Below, in pieces: positions 7,463 to 14,718 of a stretch of 16,520 nucleotides of DNA (the stretch's first letter is position 1; each line of letters starts with the position of its first letter). The notes under the pieces were generated by a model that did no database searches, was not told where the DNA came from, and saw only the letters and a list, made by a program, of their open reading frames with translations. A program made the position numbers and the translations under genes. Origin of the DNA: Chloroflexota bacterium. Its GTDB lineage: Bacteria > Chloroflexota > Anaerolineae > Promineifilales > Promineifilaceae. The stretch is taken from the NCBI GenBank assembly GCA_003519205.1, contig DOXE01000034.1, positions 1 through 16,520 of the forward strand, read 5' to 3'.

Positions 7463-8140
7463 ATGGAGCAGTCGCAACGTCAGAATATGAAAATGGTGTT
7501 TGTCCTGATGGTCAGCGCTGTTTTCTGCGCGATTGCAACTTTCGTAGCATTAGCCCTTATTATCGACCGTTCGGATACACCACCACCTTCCGGGGAAGGT
7601 CCAATCTTGATCACCGTGGCCGGTACACCAGTAGCGCTATACCCAGACTCAAATAAAACGGTGCTATTAGTTAGCGAGGCTGGAACTGCTGTGGCACCAG
7701 AATCTGGCGATCCTGCCCAACCTACGGCCGATGCAGCGGCAACAGAAGTGATCGGAGCGACAGCGACGGCCATCATTACACCCACGATTATTCCCTCTCC
7801 CATCCCGCCAACGCCCGTTCCTCCAGAAGTCATTTTTACCCCCTATGTGGTTCAACCAGGGGACAGCCTCTACAGAATCACGCAGATACAAAATACGTCG
7901 ATTGATTTAATGGCACTTTACGGCATCGCCAGCGTAGATCTTGTAGCAGGAAATACCTTGAACCTGCCGATTGCCAACCCGGCATATTGTCCTGGCATGA
8001 GACCGCATGTCGTGCGCGATCAGCAGACGGTGTTTAGCATTGGCCGTATATATGGATCCTCGCCACAAGCTATCGCCGCCGTCAATAACTTGGATGCCAA
8101 TTACACCATAAAAACAACGCAAGTCCTTTGTATCCCCTAA
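7463..8140 (+). CDS. Membrane-anchored or secreted protein with two LysM domains
   Basis: 225 aa. A hydrophobic helix at about residues 11-34 acts as signal anchor or signal peptide. It is followed by a low-complexity region rich in Ala, Thr and Pro (about 75-122), typical of a wall-spanning linker. Two LysM modules end the protein, at about 127-169 (starting YVVQPGDSLYRIT) and 181-224 (starting HVVRDQQTVFSIG). LysM binds N-acetylglucosamine in peptidoglycan. Cys176 and Cys223 lie before and at the end of the second module and could pair. There is no catalytic domain, so it is probably a wall-binding adaptor. The ATG at 7463 follows GAGGA closely; an ATG at codon 9 (7487) is a possible alternative. 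The gene is divergent from dgt, and pgk follows after 95 nt. Confidence 0.85.
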   Translation: MEQSQRQNMKMVFVLMVSAVFCAIATFVALALIIDRSDTPPPSGEGPILITVAGTPVALYPDSNKTVLLVSEAGTAVAPESGDPAQPTADAAATEVIGATATAIITPTIIPSPIPPTPVPPEVIFTPYVVQPGDSLYRITQIQNTSIDLMALYGIASVDLVAGNTLNLPIANPAYCPGMRPHVVRDQQTVFSIGRIYGSSPQAIAAVNNLDANYTIKTTQVLCIP

Positions 8141-8187
8141 CTCGCCTTCAAAAACTTTTATTGGTGGCAACATAGACAGCCACTCTT

Positions 8188-8193
8188 TATAAT
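8188..8193 (+). promoter_or_regulatory. Candidate -10 box for pgk
   Basis: A perfect TATAAT lies 42 nt before the pgk start codon. The hexamer 17 nt upstream (TGGCAA at 8165-8170) is a poor -35, so the call rests on the -10 alone. It would allow pgk and the DUF3048 gene to be transcribed independently of the LysM gene. Confidence 0.4.
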
Positions 8194-8235
8194 TATCGCA
8201 ATTCGCAGTTGGTTGATTTTCAAGAGGATAAATTC

Positions 8236-9465
8236 ATGAACAAAAAAACGGTCACTGACATCGACGTGAAAGACAAAAAAGTATTGGTCCGAGTTGATTT
8301 CAACGTTCCACTGAGCAGCAAAGATCCCGCCGATGATATTTACGTCACCGATGACACGCGAATCCAAGCCGCATTGCCGACGATCAATTACCTCCTCGAT
8401 AATGGCGCGGCACTTATTTTGTGTTCCCATTTAGGGCGACCAAAATCTCCAGCCGACTTACAATTCGCCATGGATCCAGTGGCCGACCGCCTGAGTGAGA
8501 TCTTAGATCTAGACATCATCAAGATGGATAAGGTCGTCGGAGAAGCCGTTACCGGGGCAGCAGCCAAGCTTGAACCTGGCCAGATCATGCTTTTGGAAAA
8601 TACGCGTTTTGAATCAGGGGAGAAGAAAAATGATCCCGAGCTTTCACGACAGCTTGCTGGCTTGGCGGATGTATACGTAAATGATGCTTTCGGATCGGCA
8701 CACCGGGCACACGCCAGCACCGAGGGTGTAGCTCAAATGATGCGAGAAGAAGGCAACCCTGCGGTAGCTGGCTTTTTAATGGAAAAGGAGCTGGCAGCTC
8801 TAAGTGTCGCTGTAAACGACCCGCCTCATCCTTACATCGCTATCATGGGTGGTGCAAAAATCTCCGATAAAATCAAACTTATCGAACATTTATTGCAAGT
8901 AACCGACAAGATCCTGATTGGTGGTGGGATGGCCAACACTTTCCTGAAGGCTCAAGACCTGGAAGTAGGTAAATCATTGGTAGAAGAAGAGGCCATACCC
9001 GAGGCTAGGCGATTGCTGGATACGGCCGGCGATCGTCTAATTTTGCCTGTCGACGTCGTCGTGGCCGAAAGCCTGGAAGAAGATACGGAAGCGCAAGATG
9101 TGCCGGTCAATGAGATCCCGGCTGACAAAATGGCCCTCGACGTCGGCCTGGTGACGATCCAACGTTTTAATGTTGCCTTGCAAGACGCCCGGCTTGTGGT
9201 CTGGAATGGTCCGATGGGTGTATTTGAGGTTGAACGTTTTGCCGCGGGAACCAATGGATTGGCAATGCTGCTGGGCGGGTTGGCCAAACAAGGGACCACT
9301 GTAATAGTCGGCGGTGGAGATTCAGCGGCAGCTGTGGCCAAGGCTGGGTTGAGCGACCAGATGAGTCACGTCAGCACCGGTGGTGGGGCAAGCCTTGAAT
9401 TTCTTGAAGGGAAGACTTTACCGGGCATTGCCGCGCTTGATGAAGTGAATGGTTCATCCAGTTAA
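8236..9465 (+). CDS. pgk: Phosphoglycerate kinase
   Basis: 409 aa. It transfers phosphate from 1,3-bisphosphoglycerate to ADP in glycolysis, and the reverse in gluconeogenesis or carbon fixation; cytoplasmic. All hallmark segments are present in order: VDFNVP (20-25), SHLGRPK (64-70), ENTRF (121-125), [15 protein letters not shown] (148-162), GGAKISDK (205-212), GGGMANTF (229-236), WNGPMGVFE (323-331), GGGDSAAA (359-366) and [13 protein letters not shown] (380-392). Length is normal. I chose the ATG at 8236 because GAGGA (8224-8228) sits 7 nt before it and the product then starts MNKKTV. The frame is open to a TTG at 8209, but that start has no ribosome site and adds nine residues with no family match. 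The last 17 nt overlap the DUF3048 gene. No gap gene is adjacent in the window. Confidence 0.98.
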   Translation: MNKKTVTDIDVKDKKVLVRVDFNVPLSSKDPADDIYVTDDTRIQAALPTINYLLDNGAALILCSHLGRPKSPADLQFAMDPVADRLSEILDLDIIKMDKVVGEAVTGAAAKLEPGQIMLLENTRFESGEKKNDPELSRQLAGLADVYVNDAFGSAHRAHASTEGVAQMMREEGNPAVAGFLMEKELAALSVAVNDPPHPYIAIMGGAKISDKIKLIEHLLQVTDKILIGGGMANTFLKAQDLEVGKSLVEEEAIPEARRLLDTAGDRLILPVDVVVAESLEEDTEAQDVPVNEIPADKMALDVGLVTIQRFNVALQDARLVVWNGPMGVFEVERFAAGTNGLAMLLGGLAKQGTTVIVGGGDSAAAVAKAGLSDQMSHVSTGGGASLEFLEGKTLPGIAALDEVNGSSS

Positions 9466-10675
9466 ACCGCTTATCTTTATCATCCTGTTAGTAGTCACTT
9501 CGCTGACTGCCTGCAATAGAGATGATGAAATACCGCCGCCACCGACTTTGCCGGCCGATCCTGGGACGCAAAGCCAATCTATAGATCCGGCCGATATAAG
9601 CGGTACGGCAACAAATCAGCCTGAAGAAATCATCAACTTGGCACCGACGGTTACGGTAAGGCCAATATCAACAGCTACACCAAATGCAACGGCCACCCCT
9701 GTTCCTATCGACTTGCGAATGGCGGCCGATTTTGGCGATAGTCGTAATCCACTTACAGGGGAAGAAGTATCCGATCCATCCCAATTGGATCGCCGGCCGC
9801 TGGCTATCAAGATCTCTAATGCTCCGGCAATTCACGTTAGGCCACAATCGGGGCTAAACGATGCCGACCTCATATTTGAGCATATCACTGAAGCCGGAAT
9901 CACTCGCTTTACGATGATCGTCTATGGCAAGAATGCTCCTGACGTGGGCCCGATACGAAGTGCGCGCTTGATCGATCTTGAGTTGCCGGCCATGTATGAC
10001 TCGGCACTAATCTACTCTGGCTCTTCTGATGGCGTCCGACAAAGGTTACTAGGCTCCGATTTTCGGCCGCGCATCATCTTTCCAGTCGAGCCAGGCTATT
10101 ACCGTACTGGCGCTGATAAGCCAATCGAGCATACCTTGTACGGCACACCGGCGACATTCTGGGAAGTCTTGGAAGGAAAAGGACTCAACCAGCGACCGAC
10201 TTTTAACACATATATGGCCTTCAGCAACGTGCCCCCACCGGGAGGACAACCGGCCGGTGAAGCGATCATCGATTATGATTGGACTTTAATCAATTGGCGT
10301 TTCGATCCGGAATTAGGCCGATATTTCCGCTGGACAGATGGAGTGGAACATCTTGACGGTTATACGAACGAACAAGTAAACGTCGCCAACGTCGTCGTCA
10401 TCTTAGCTAACCATATCAACGACCCTAATATCTGCGAGCAGTTAATTAATGGCGTCTGTACTGCGTTTTCTGTGCAACCACAGATATTTGGTTCTGGACC
10501 GGCCATCATATTCCGCGATGGACAACGTTACGATAGCACTTGGCACCGGGCCAACCGCTACGATATGTTTACCTTCCAAGATGCCAACGGCCAAGCTATC
10601 CCCCTTCAGATAGGCAATACCTGGTTTCAGGTGATCCCGATTTGGTATGAAGAGCCGGTTAGTGTTTTGCCGTAA
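9449..10675 (+). CDS. DUF3048 (YerB-like) lipoprotein
   Basis: 408 aa. A lipoprotein signal peptide (about residues 1-21) ends in the lipobox LTAC with Cys22 as the modified residue. Next is a disordered Pro/Thr-rich linker (about 28-88) and then a DUF3048 domain from about 97. The family signature DVGPIRSAR is at 165-173, preceded by [19 protein letters not shown] (117-135) and [12 protein letters not shown] (143-154). The function of DUF3048 is not established; the B. subtilis member is YerB. It should sit on the outer face of the cytoplasmic membrane. The ATG at 9449 lies inside the end of pgk in another frame (17-nt overlap), so translation is probably coupled to pgk, although no strong ribosome site precedes it. 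Pairing of a glycolytic enzyme with an envelope lipoprotein is likely positional rather than functional. Confidence 0.9.
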   Translation: MVHPVKPLIFIILLVVTSLTACNRDDEIPPPPTLPADPGTQSQSIDPADISGTATNQPEEIINLAPTVTVRPISTATPNATATPVPIDLRMAADFGDSRNPLTGEEVSDPSQLDRRPLAIKISNAPAIHVRPQSGLNDADLIFEHITEAGITRFTMIVYGKNAPDVGPIRSARLIDLELPAMYDSALIYSGSSDGVRQRLLGSDFRPRIIFPVEPGYYRTGADKPIEHTLYGTPATFWEVLEGKGLNQRPTFNTYMAFSNVPPPGGQPAGEAIIDYDWTLINWRFDPELGRYFRWTDGVEHLDGYTNEQVNVANVVVILANHINDPNICEQLINGVCTAFSVQPQIFGSGPAIIFRDGQRYDSTWHRANRYDMFTFQDANGQAIPLQIGNTWFQVIPIWYEEPVSVLP

Positions 10676-10702
10676 AAATGTAGGAGTCCACACCTCTACA
10701 TC
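10673..10702 (-). terminator. Intrinsic terminator of asd
   Basis: On the minus strand ATGTAGAG pairs with CTCCTACAT (8 bp with one bulged base, 7-nt loop) and is followed directly by a TTTTTA tract. The stem begins at the last codon of asd and includes its TAG stop codon. On the plus strand there is no T tract after the hairpin, so it is a weaker stop for the DUF3048 transcript, whose stop codon is only a few bases away. Confidence 0.65.
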
Positions 10703-11751
10703 TTGATACACCCCTGCACGACTAACAGCTCCGCGTTAAGGATTGAGCCGCTGGCTGCGCCGCGCAGGGTATTATGGGTAATGGATATGTAACGTAGGTC
10801 GAGGACACCACATTCACGCACTTTGCCTACGGTCCAGGCTAAACCGTTTTCTGTGTCACGATCCAACCGAGGCTGCGGCCGGTCGACTTCATGCCGGTAG
10901 ATCAGTGGGCGTTTGGGGCTGGTCGGCAATTGGCTACAAATAGCCGGAGGCTGCCAGTTTTCCAGTGCTTCGATGGCTTCGGCCGGCTCGGCCGGACGGC
11001 TTAACTTGACCGATACGCTGGCGATGTGACCGTCCAACACGGGAACCCGGTTGGCCTGCGCGCTCAAGCGAATATCAGCTAAATGCACGTTGTTTTGGTT
11101 GACAGAACCAAGTAACTTCCTCGGCTCCATCTCCAATTTCTCATCTTCACCGCTGATGTGGGGAACGACATTATCCAGTATGGTTAAGGAAGCTACCCCC
11201 GGATAACCGGCGCCAGATATAGCCTGCATGGTGGTCATGATTGCTGCCTCAAGGCCGAAGGCGTCCTGAAAAACCTTCATAGGCAAAACAGCGCTGGTTG
11301 TCGAGCAGTTGGGACTGGCAACGATGAAACCCGACCAGTCACGATTGGCTTGTTGATTGTTAATTAGTTGCGTATGGTCTGGGTTGATTTCTGGGATCAA
11401 CAAAGGCACATCTTCGGCCATTCTATAAGCAGAGGCATTCGTGACCACAGCGTAGCCAGCTTTGGCAAATACAGGCTCTAATTCTCTGGCCTGCTTTGAA
11501 GGTAAGGCAGAAAACACAACGGGTACGTCGAGATCAGGCTGTGTATCTTGAACGATTAGATCGGCTACGGCTGGAGGAGGATCGCCAGGTATCACCCAAT
11601 TGACACATTCACCATAATGGCGACCAGCAGTTCGCTTCGATCCGGTGACGGCTACTACTTCAAACCAGGGATGATCGGCAAGAAGCTGGACAAATCTTTG
11701 GCCGACAGCGCCTGTGCCAGCCAGAACGCCTACAGGTATTCTCTTCTTCAT
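10696..11751 (-). CDS. asd: Aspartate-semialdehyde dehydrogenase
   Basis: 351 aa. It reduces L-aspartyl-4-phosphate to aspartate semialdehyde with NADPH, the branch point to lysine, diaminopimelate, threonine and methionine; cytoplasmic. The nucleotide-binding loop GTGAVGQRF (12-20), the catalytic cysteine in SPNCSTTSA (Cys149), the GAGYPGVAS loop (180-188), the active-site region VPVLDGHIASV (His242) and the C-terminal HNTLRGAASGSILNAELL (326-343) are all there. The sequence style is that of the archaeal/MJ-type subfamily, also found in Chloroflexota, rather than the E. coli type. I start it at ATG 11751, which has GGAGG 5 nt upstream. The frame extends 19 codons further to 11808, but those codons lie upstream of and across the -10 box. 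The gene stands alone between convergent DUF3048 and the divergent toxin-antitoxin pair. Confidence 0.95.
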   Translation of the reverse strand: MKKRIPVGVLAGTGAVGQRFVQLLADHPWFEVVAVTGSKRTAGRHYGECVNWVIPGDPPPAVADLIVQDTQPDLDVPVVFSALPSKQARELEPVFAKAGYAVVTNASAYRMAEDVPLLIPEINPDHTQLINNQQANRDWSGFIVASPNCSTTSAVLPMKVFQDAFGLEAAIMTTMQAISGAGYPGVASLTILDNVVPHISGEDEKLEMEPRKLLGSVNQNNVHLADIRLSAQANRVPVLDGHIASVSVKLSRPAEPAEAIEALENWQPPAICSQLPTSPKRPLIYRHEVDRPQPRLDRDTENGLAWTVGKVRECGVLDLRYISITHNTLRGAASGSILNAELLVVQGCIKM

Positions 11752-11779
11752 AACTTCCTCCATCTGCAAATTGGGCCGA

Positions 11780-11785
11780 ATTATA
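11780..11785 (-). promoter_or_regulatory. -10 box of the asd promoter
   Basis: A perfect TATAAT on the minus strand lies 28 nt before the chosen asd start, giving a short leader of about 20 nt with the GGAGG site. The -35 region at about 11802-11808 is poor (TGCGAA or GTGCGA). Its position supports the ATG at 11751 over the longer reading frame. Confidence 0.45.
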
Positions 11786-11827
11786 TCTCCCCATAGCCTC
11801 TTTCGCACGAGGTAACTATTTCTACAA

Positions 11828-11846
11828 AAACTTTTAGAAAAAGTTT
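11828..11846. repeat. 8-bp inverted repeat AAACTTTT / AAAAGTTT with 3-nt spacer
   Basis: A perfect 8-bp inverted repeat around AGA lies in the AT-rich intergenic region between the divergent asd and abrB genes, upstream of both promoters. It could be an operator for either direction or a remnant hairpin; a three-base loop is tight for RNA. No function can be assigned. Confidence 0.4.
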
Positions 11847-11903
11847 GGTAACCAATCGCATGTACACCAACAATCTATAAAGTACTCTATATAACTAAAA
11901 TTG

Positions 11904-11932
11904 TTGATACGAATTATAAATTAAGATATACT
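11904..11932 (+). promoter_or_regulatory. Promoter of the AbrB/VapC toxin-antitoxin operon
   Basis: TTGATA (11904-11909), a 17-nt spacer and TATACT (11927-11932) match the housekeeping sigma consensus at 5/6 in both hexamers with ideal spacing. The best promoter in the window, it lies 40 nt before the antitoxin start in a strongly AT-rich stretch. Confidence 0.8.
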
Positions 11933-11948
11933 AATTATAAGATAATTA
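11932..11948. promoter_or_regulatory. Candidate antitoxin operator, TAATTAT-AAG-ATAATTA
   Basis: A perfect 7-bp inverted repeat with a 3-nt spacer covers the end of the -10 box and the expected transcription start. The half site AATTATAA also occurs as a direct repeat at 11912-11919 and 11933-11940, 21 bp apart (two helical turns), the first copy lying inside the promoter spacer. This is the expected layout for autorepression by an AbrB-type antitoxin, alone or in complex with its toxin. The regulator is inferred. Confidence 0.55.
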
Positions 11949-11971
11949 ACAATAAATAAGGAAGCTAATCA

Positions 11972-12235
11972 ATGACTAGCGTTGTTATATCAACAAAAGG
12001 CTGGGTTGTTATCCCAAAAAAGTACCGGATTAAGTATGGTTTGCAACCAGGACAAAAAGTCCAGATCGTCGATTATGGCGGTAGTCTTTCCATCATACCG
12101 ATGCCAGAAGATCCTGTTTCTGCTTTACGGGGTATGTTTGCCAGAGGACCTTCACTGACTGAAGATCTGCTTGCTGAGAGGCAAAACGCAAAAGCTAAAG
12201 AGGAGGCCAGAATTGAACCATTACGTTCTGGATAG
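11972..12235 (+). CDS. AbrB/SpoVT/MazE-family antitoxin
   Basis: 87 aa. The first 45 residues form a swapped-hairpin SpoVT-AbrB DNA-binding domain: VVISTKGWVVIPKKYRIKYG (4-23) is the typical 'TKGQVVIPKEIRE' segment, followed by LQPGQKVQI. The C-terminal tail contains SLTEDLLAERQNAKAKEE (61-78), which resembles the toxin-wrapping tails of VapB-type antitoxins. It should neutralise the adjacent PIN toxin and repress its own operon. The usual Gln after TKG is Trp11, a small departure from the family. The ATG at 11972 has AAGGA 9 nt upstream. The gene overlaps the toxin by 23 nt. Confidence 0.88.
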   Translation: MTSVVISTKGWVVIPKKYRIKYGLQPGQKVQIVDYGGSLSIIPMPEDPVSALRGMFARGPSLTEDLLAERQNAKAKEEARIEPLRSG

Positions 12236-12617
12236 TTATGCTGTTTTAGCTTTACTTGGGAATGAACCGGGAGCTAGCCGGGTAGAGAAATTGATGCTTC
12301 AGGCTCAATCCGGCAAGATTAAACTGTGGATGAGTTTGATAAACCTTGGAGAAGTAGCCTATATCATCGAACGGCGCTGGGGTGTCGAGAAGTTGCGGGC
12401 AATGCTGGCTTATCTCGAGGCGACAGCCCTTTTATTAGCCGAGGTTAACAAAGATCAGGTATTGGCCGCTGCCCATATCAAAGCCACTTACACAGTAGGT
12501 TATGCCGATGCCTTTGCCATCGCGTTGGCTAAGCAACACACGGCCGTCCTGGTTACGGGTGATCCAGAGTACCGCCAATTAGAACACCAGATCGATATAG
12601 AATGGCTGGCTGAATAA
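12213..12617 (+). CDS. vapC: VapC-type PIN-domain ribonuclease toxin
   Basis: 134 aa. PIN-domain toxins are Mg-dependent RNases that cut tRNA or rRNA when released from the antitoxin. The four acidic active-site residues are present: Asp7 (YVLDSYAVLALL), Glu47 (INLGEVAYI), Asp99 (GYADAFAIALA) and Asp117 (VTGDPEYRQLE). Length is normal, so the toxin looks intact. I start it at TTG 12213 because AGGAGG (12201-12206) stands exactly 6 nt upstream and the product then begins MNHYVLDS, as VapC proteins do. The frame is open back to a TTG at 12171, which has no ribosome site and would add a basic tail. The 23-nt overlap with the antitoxin favours coupled translation, with the weak TTG keeping toxin below antitoxin. 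Confidence 0.9.
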   Translation: MNHYVLDSYAVLALLGNEPGASRVEKLMLQAQSGKIKLWMSLINLGEVAYIIERRWGVEKLRAMLAYLEATALLLAEVNKDQVLAAAHIKATYTVGYADAFAIALAKQHTAVLVTGDPEYRQLEHQIDIEWLAE

Positions 12618-12636
12618 CCTCTGGTCGAAGAGAGAC

Positions 12637-12670
12637 CTATCATCTGGATGACGATAGATTTATTTTGACC
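12637..12670 (+). terminator. Candidate terminator of the toxin-antitoxin operon
   Basis: CTATC (12637-12641) pairs with GATAG (12653-12657), with further inner pairing possible between TCAT and ATGA, and the sequence ATTTATTTTG follows. The stem is short and AU-rich, so this is a moderate call. It lies between convergent vapC and nnr. Confidence 0.35.
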
Positions 12671-14382
12671 TAACGGATGAGAATTGAGTTTTTACGTGTT
12701 TTCAGGATTTTCATCACTTCAGGCACCAAATCTGCTATCTCTCCGGCCAACAACCCTACGTCGACCCCAGATATTTGAGCCGCAGCCGCATGTAAGTAAC
12801 CGCCAAGAACGGCCGCTTCAAACGAAGGTAACTTTTGGCCAAGGAGGGCCACGACGATGCCAGAGAGAACGTCACCACTTCCGGCTACGGCCAGCGCTGG
12901 ATTGGCAAAGGGTAAGATGGCACAACGGCCATCGGGCGCGGCCACAATTGTAAAGGCACCCTTTAAGAGCACGACACAATCCCACTCGGCTGCCTTTTCC
13001 CGGGCCAGTTCCACCCGGTCTCGAGCTTTGATCTCGCTCAAGCTGGATCCTGCCAAGCGGGCCATCTCTCCAGGGTGAGGAGTTAGTATCGTGCCGGCCG
13101 CTAGCCGAGAGGGCCAATCCAGCATCTGCGAAAGAAGATTAAGGCCATCCGCATCGATAACCATCGGCGGCAGATCCACCTCTGTTGACGATAACAAGGT
13201 TTCAAGGAAGGCACCCGCTTCATACAGACCCGGCCCAACGAGCAAGGCATGATAAATATCCATGTCTTCTAATAATTTGATCGCCGACTGGGCGGTAAGG
13301 ACGTCATCGTCGGCGATCAACGGATAGGTTGCTTCAGGCAATTGAGTGGCCACTGCCGGCCGGATCGACGAAGGTACAGCCAGGGCCACCAGCCCGGCAC
13401 CTGTGCGATAAGCGGCTTGGCCGGCCAGGACGGCGGCTCCCCAATAGCGAACCGAACCGGCGGCTATGAGAGCCCAGCCAAAAGTTCCTTTATGCCCGTC
13501 GATTGGTCGATCTGGCATGAATGTCCGAGCCATTTCGGCCGTAGCCAATTCGACCTGAACCCCAGCTACCTCTGGCAACTTGGCAGAGATGTCGATGTCG
13601 GCAACAACGATCTCTCCACAAGCTGCCGCCCCTGGAAAGATGAATTGGCCTCGCTTTGGTCCGGCAAAGGTCACTGTCAAGTCGGCCAGCATAGCCAGGT
13701 TATCCAATTCACCACTGTCACAGTTTAAGCCACTCGGACAATCCACAGCCACGATATGTAGATCAGGTTGGGCTTTACTCGCATCAGATTTCTGGCTGTA
13801 GGCGTTACTGGGTAGCTGAATGGTATCCACAAGACCTGGCTGCGTCCTGGTTACCGTATCTGGGTCGGCGATGCTGATCAACCTCGATCGGCTCTCTTTT
13901 ATCTCGAATAGCGCCCGCGCTTCTAATACCGCCTTTACTTCTTGCATAAGCTTGACCAGATTGCCGCCAACCGGTCTCGAGACGCCCGTTCCTAATAAAG
14001 CGTCGACGAGGATGTTGGTGATCCTCAAGCGGCTACGCAAAACCCGGTATCGTTGGTCTAACTCAGAAATGACAATGGGTAAGTTCATTTCCTGGACCAT
14101 GGCCAGATTTCGATCTGTTTCCAGATCGCGTTCTTTATAGAGATAAAATGATACATCCGCGCCCCATTCAGCCAGGTACCGGCCAGCAACTAGGCCATCA
14201 CCACCATTGTTGCCCGGACCAACAAGGATGGTCACCTTGCTACCGGTAACCGGGTAGCGCTCCCTAATAGCCTCGGCCACAGTCCAGCCGGCCTTTTCCA
14301 TCATTTCGTCGTAACTATTGCCGGCCGCATCTGACGCCTTTTCGGCGGCAACCATCTCGGCAACAGAAAACACTTTGATCAT
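12670..14382 (-). CDS. nnr: Bifunctional NAD(P)HX epimerase / ADP-dependent dehydratase
   Basis: 570 aa fusion that repairs hydrated NADH and NADPH. The N-terminal NnrE (YjeF_N) part interconverts the S and R hydrates: VGPGNNGGDGLVAGRYL (54-70), DALLGTG (127-133) and VDCPSGLNCDSGE (213-225). The C-terminal NnrD (ribokinase-like) part dehydrates the S form using ADP: DGHKGTFGWALIAAGS (295-310), GAGLVALAVP (328-337), TPHPGEMARLAG (434-445), LLKGAFTIV (472-480) and GSGDVLSGIVVALL (501-514). Both halves keep their signature motifs. The region between DALLGTG and VDCPSGL is about 50 residues longer than I expect for this family, the extra part lying at roughly 155-207. The ATG at 14382 has GAGGG 7 nt upstream. 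It is convergent with vapC and stands alone on its strand. Confidence 0.95.
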   Translation of the reverse strand: MIKVFSVAEMVAAEKASDAAGNSYDEMMEKAGWTVAEAIRERYPVTGSKVTILVGPGNNGGDGLVAGRYLAEWGADVSFYLYKERDLETDRNLAMVQEMNLPIVISELDQRYRVLRSRLRITNILVDALLGTGVSRPVGGNLVKLMQEVKAVLEARALFEIKESRSRLISIADPDTVTRTQPGLVDTIQLPSNAYSQKSDASKAQPDLHIVAVDCPSGLNCDSGELDNLAMLADLTVTFAGPKRGQFIFPGAAACGEIVVADIDISAKLPEVAGVQVELATAEMARTFMPDRPIDGHKGTFGWALIAAGSVRYWGAAVLAGQAAYRTGAGLVALAVPSSIRPAVATQLPEATYPLIADDDVLTAQSAIKLLEDMDIYHALLVGPGLYEAGAFLETLLSSTEVDLPPMVIDADGLNLLSQMLDWPSRLAAGTILTPHPGEMARLAGSSLSEIKARDRVELAREKAAEWDCVVLLKGAFTIVAAPDGRCAILPFANPALAVAGSGDVLSGIVVALLGQKLPSFEAAVLGGYLHAAAAQISGVDVGLLAGEIADLVPEVMKILKTRKNSILIR

Positions 14383-14385
14383 TTT

Positions 14386-14617
14386 TTATCCCTCATTATT
14401 GTTGGCGCATTTTTCTAGATCGAAGATAACCAAGCTTGTCTCCACTATTCTAACTTCTCTTAAAACAGTCCGGCAATCTCCTGGAACAATATGCTCGTTC
14501 GCTTCAATAGCGACCAGGCTCAGTGATTCCCATCCTCTTTCATTATACTGTCCACAGAGGTCAATTTATGCTAAAGTTGAAGCACTCGACAAGTATTTTC
14601 TTAAGAAGGTGATCCAT
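14386..14617 (-). pseudogene. Possible frameshifted small ORF or gene relic upstream of nnr
   Basis: An ATG at 14617 opens 18 codons (MDHLLKKILVECFNFSIN) ending at TGA 14563-14561. In the +1 frame an open stretch of 59 codons runs from 14565 to a TAA at 14386, one codon before the nnr start and in frame with nnr. That second frame has no ATG, GTG or TTG near its beginning, so on its own it cannot be translated normally. Joining the two by removing one base near 14563 gives about 76 residues of plausible protein composition (for example SLVAIEANEHIVPGDC). I recognise no family, there is no clear ribosome site before the ATG, and 59 open codons can occur by chance. It may be a relic, a sequencing error or nothing. 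Confidence 0.2.
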
Positions 14618-14663
14618 GTCTGCTTGCGAAATTAGCTGAGGTCAATCAAGGGAAACACTTTTT

Positions 14664-14693
14664 TAGTCACCAGAGGTACCAGGAAAGTATACT
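14664..14693 (+). promoter_or_regulatory. Promoter of the DUF4203 gene
   Basis: TAGTCA (14664-14669), an 18-nt spacer and TATACT (14688-14693) match consensus at 4/6 and 5/6. Transcription would start about 20 nt before the GTG start, just ahead of the AGGAAGG ribosome site. Confidence 0.5.
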
Positions 14694-14718
14694 TCGTCAG
14701 GAATAAAGGAAGGTAATC

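Larger units (their letters stand above)
14383..14718. other. 336-nt intergenic region between divergent nnr and the DUF4203 gene
   Basis: No confident gene lies here. It contains the promoter and ribosome site of the DUF4203 gene at its right end, a 10-bp palindrome TTCTTAAGAA at 14598-14607, and on the minus strand an open stretch described separately as a possible decayed small ORF. I see no tRNA or strong terminator. Confidence 0.6.

Noticed and set aside
8209..8235. Longer pgk start at TTG 8209
   Set aside because: No ribosome site, and the added nine residues have no counterpart in the family; ATG 8236 has GAGGA at 7 nt.
11752..11808. Longer asd start at 11808
   Set aside because: The extra codons span the TATAAT box, and the internal ATG has GGAGG at 5 nt followed directly by the nucleotide-binding strand.
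12171..12212. Longer vapC start at TTG 12171
   Set aside because: No ribosome site; it adds a Lys/Arg-rich stretch that is the antitoxin C terminus read in another frame.
14318..14635. 105-codon plus-strand frame over the nnr start and the intergenic region
   Set aside because: It begins inside nnr on the opposite strand, has no ribosome site and no domain.
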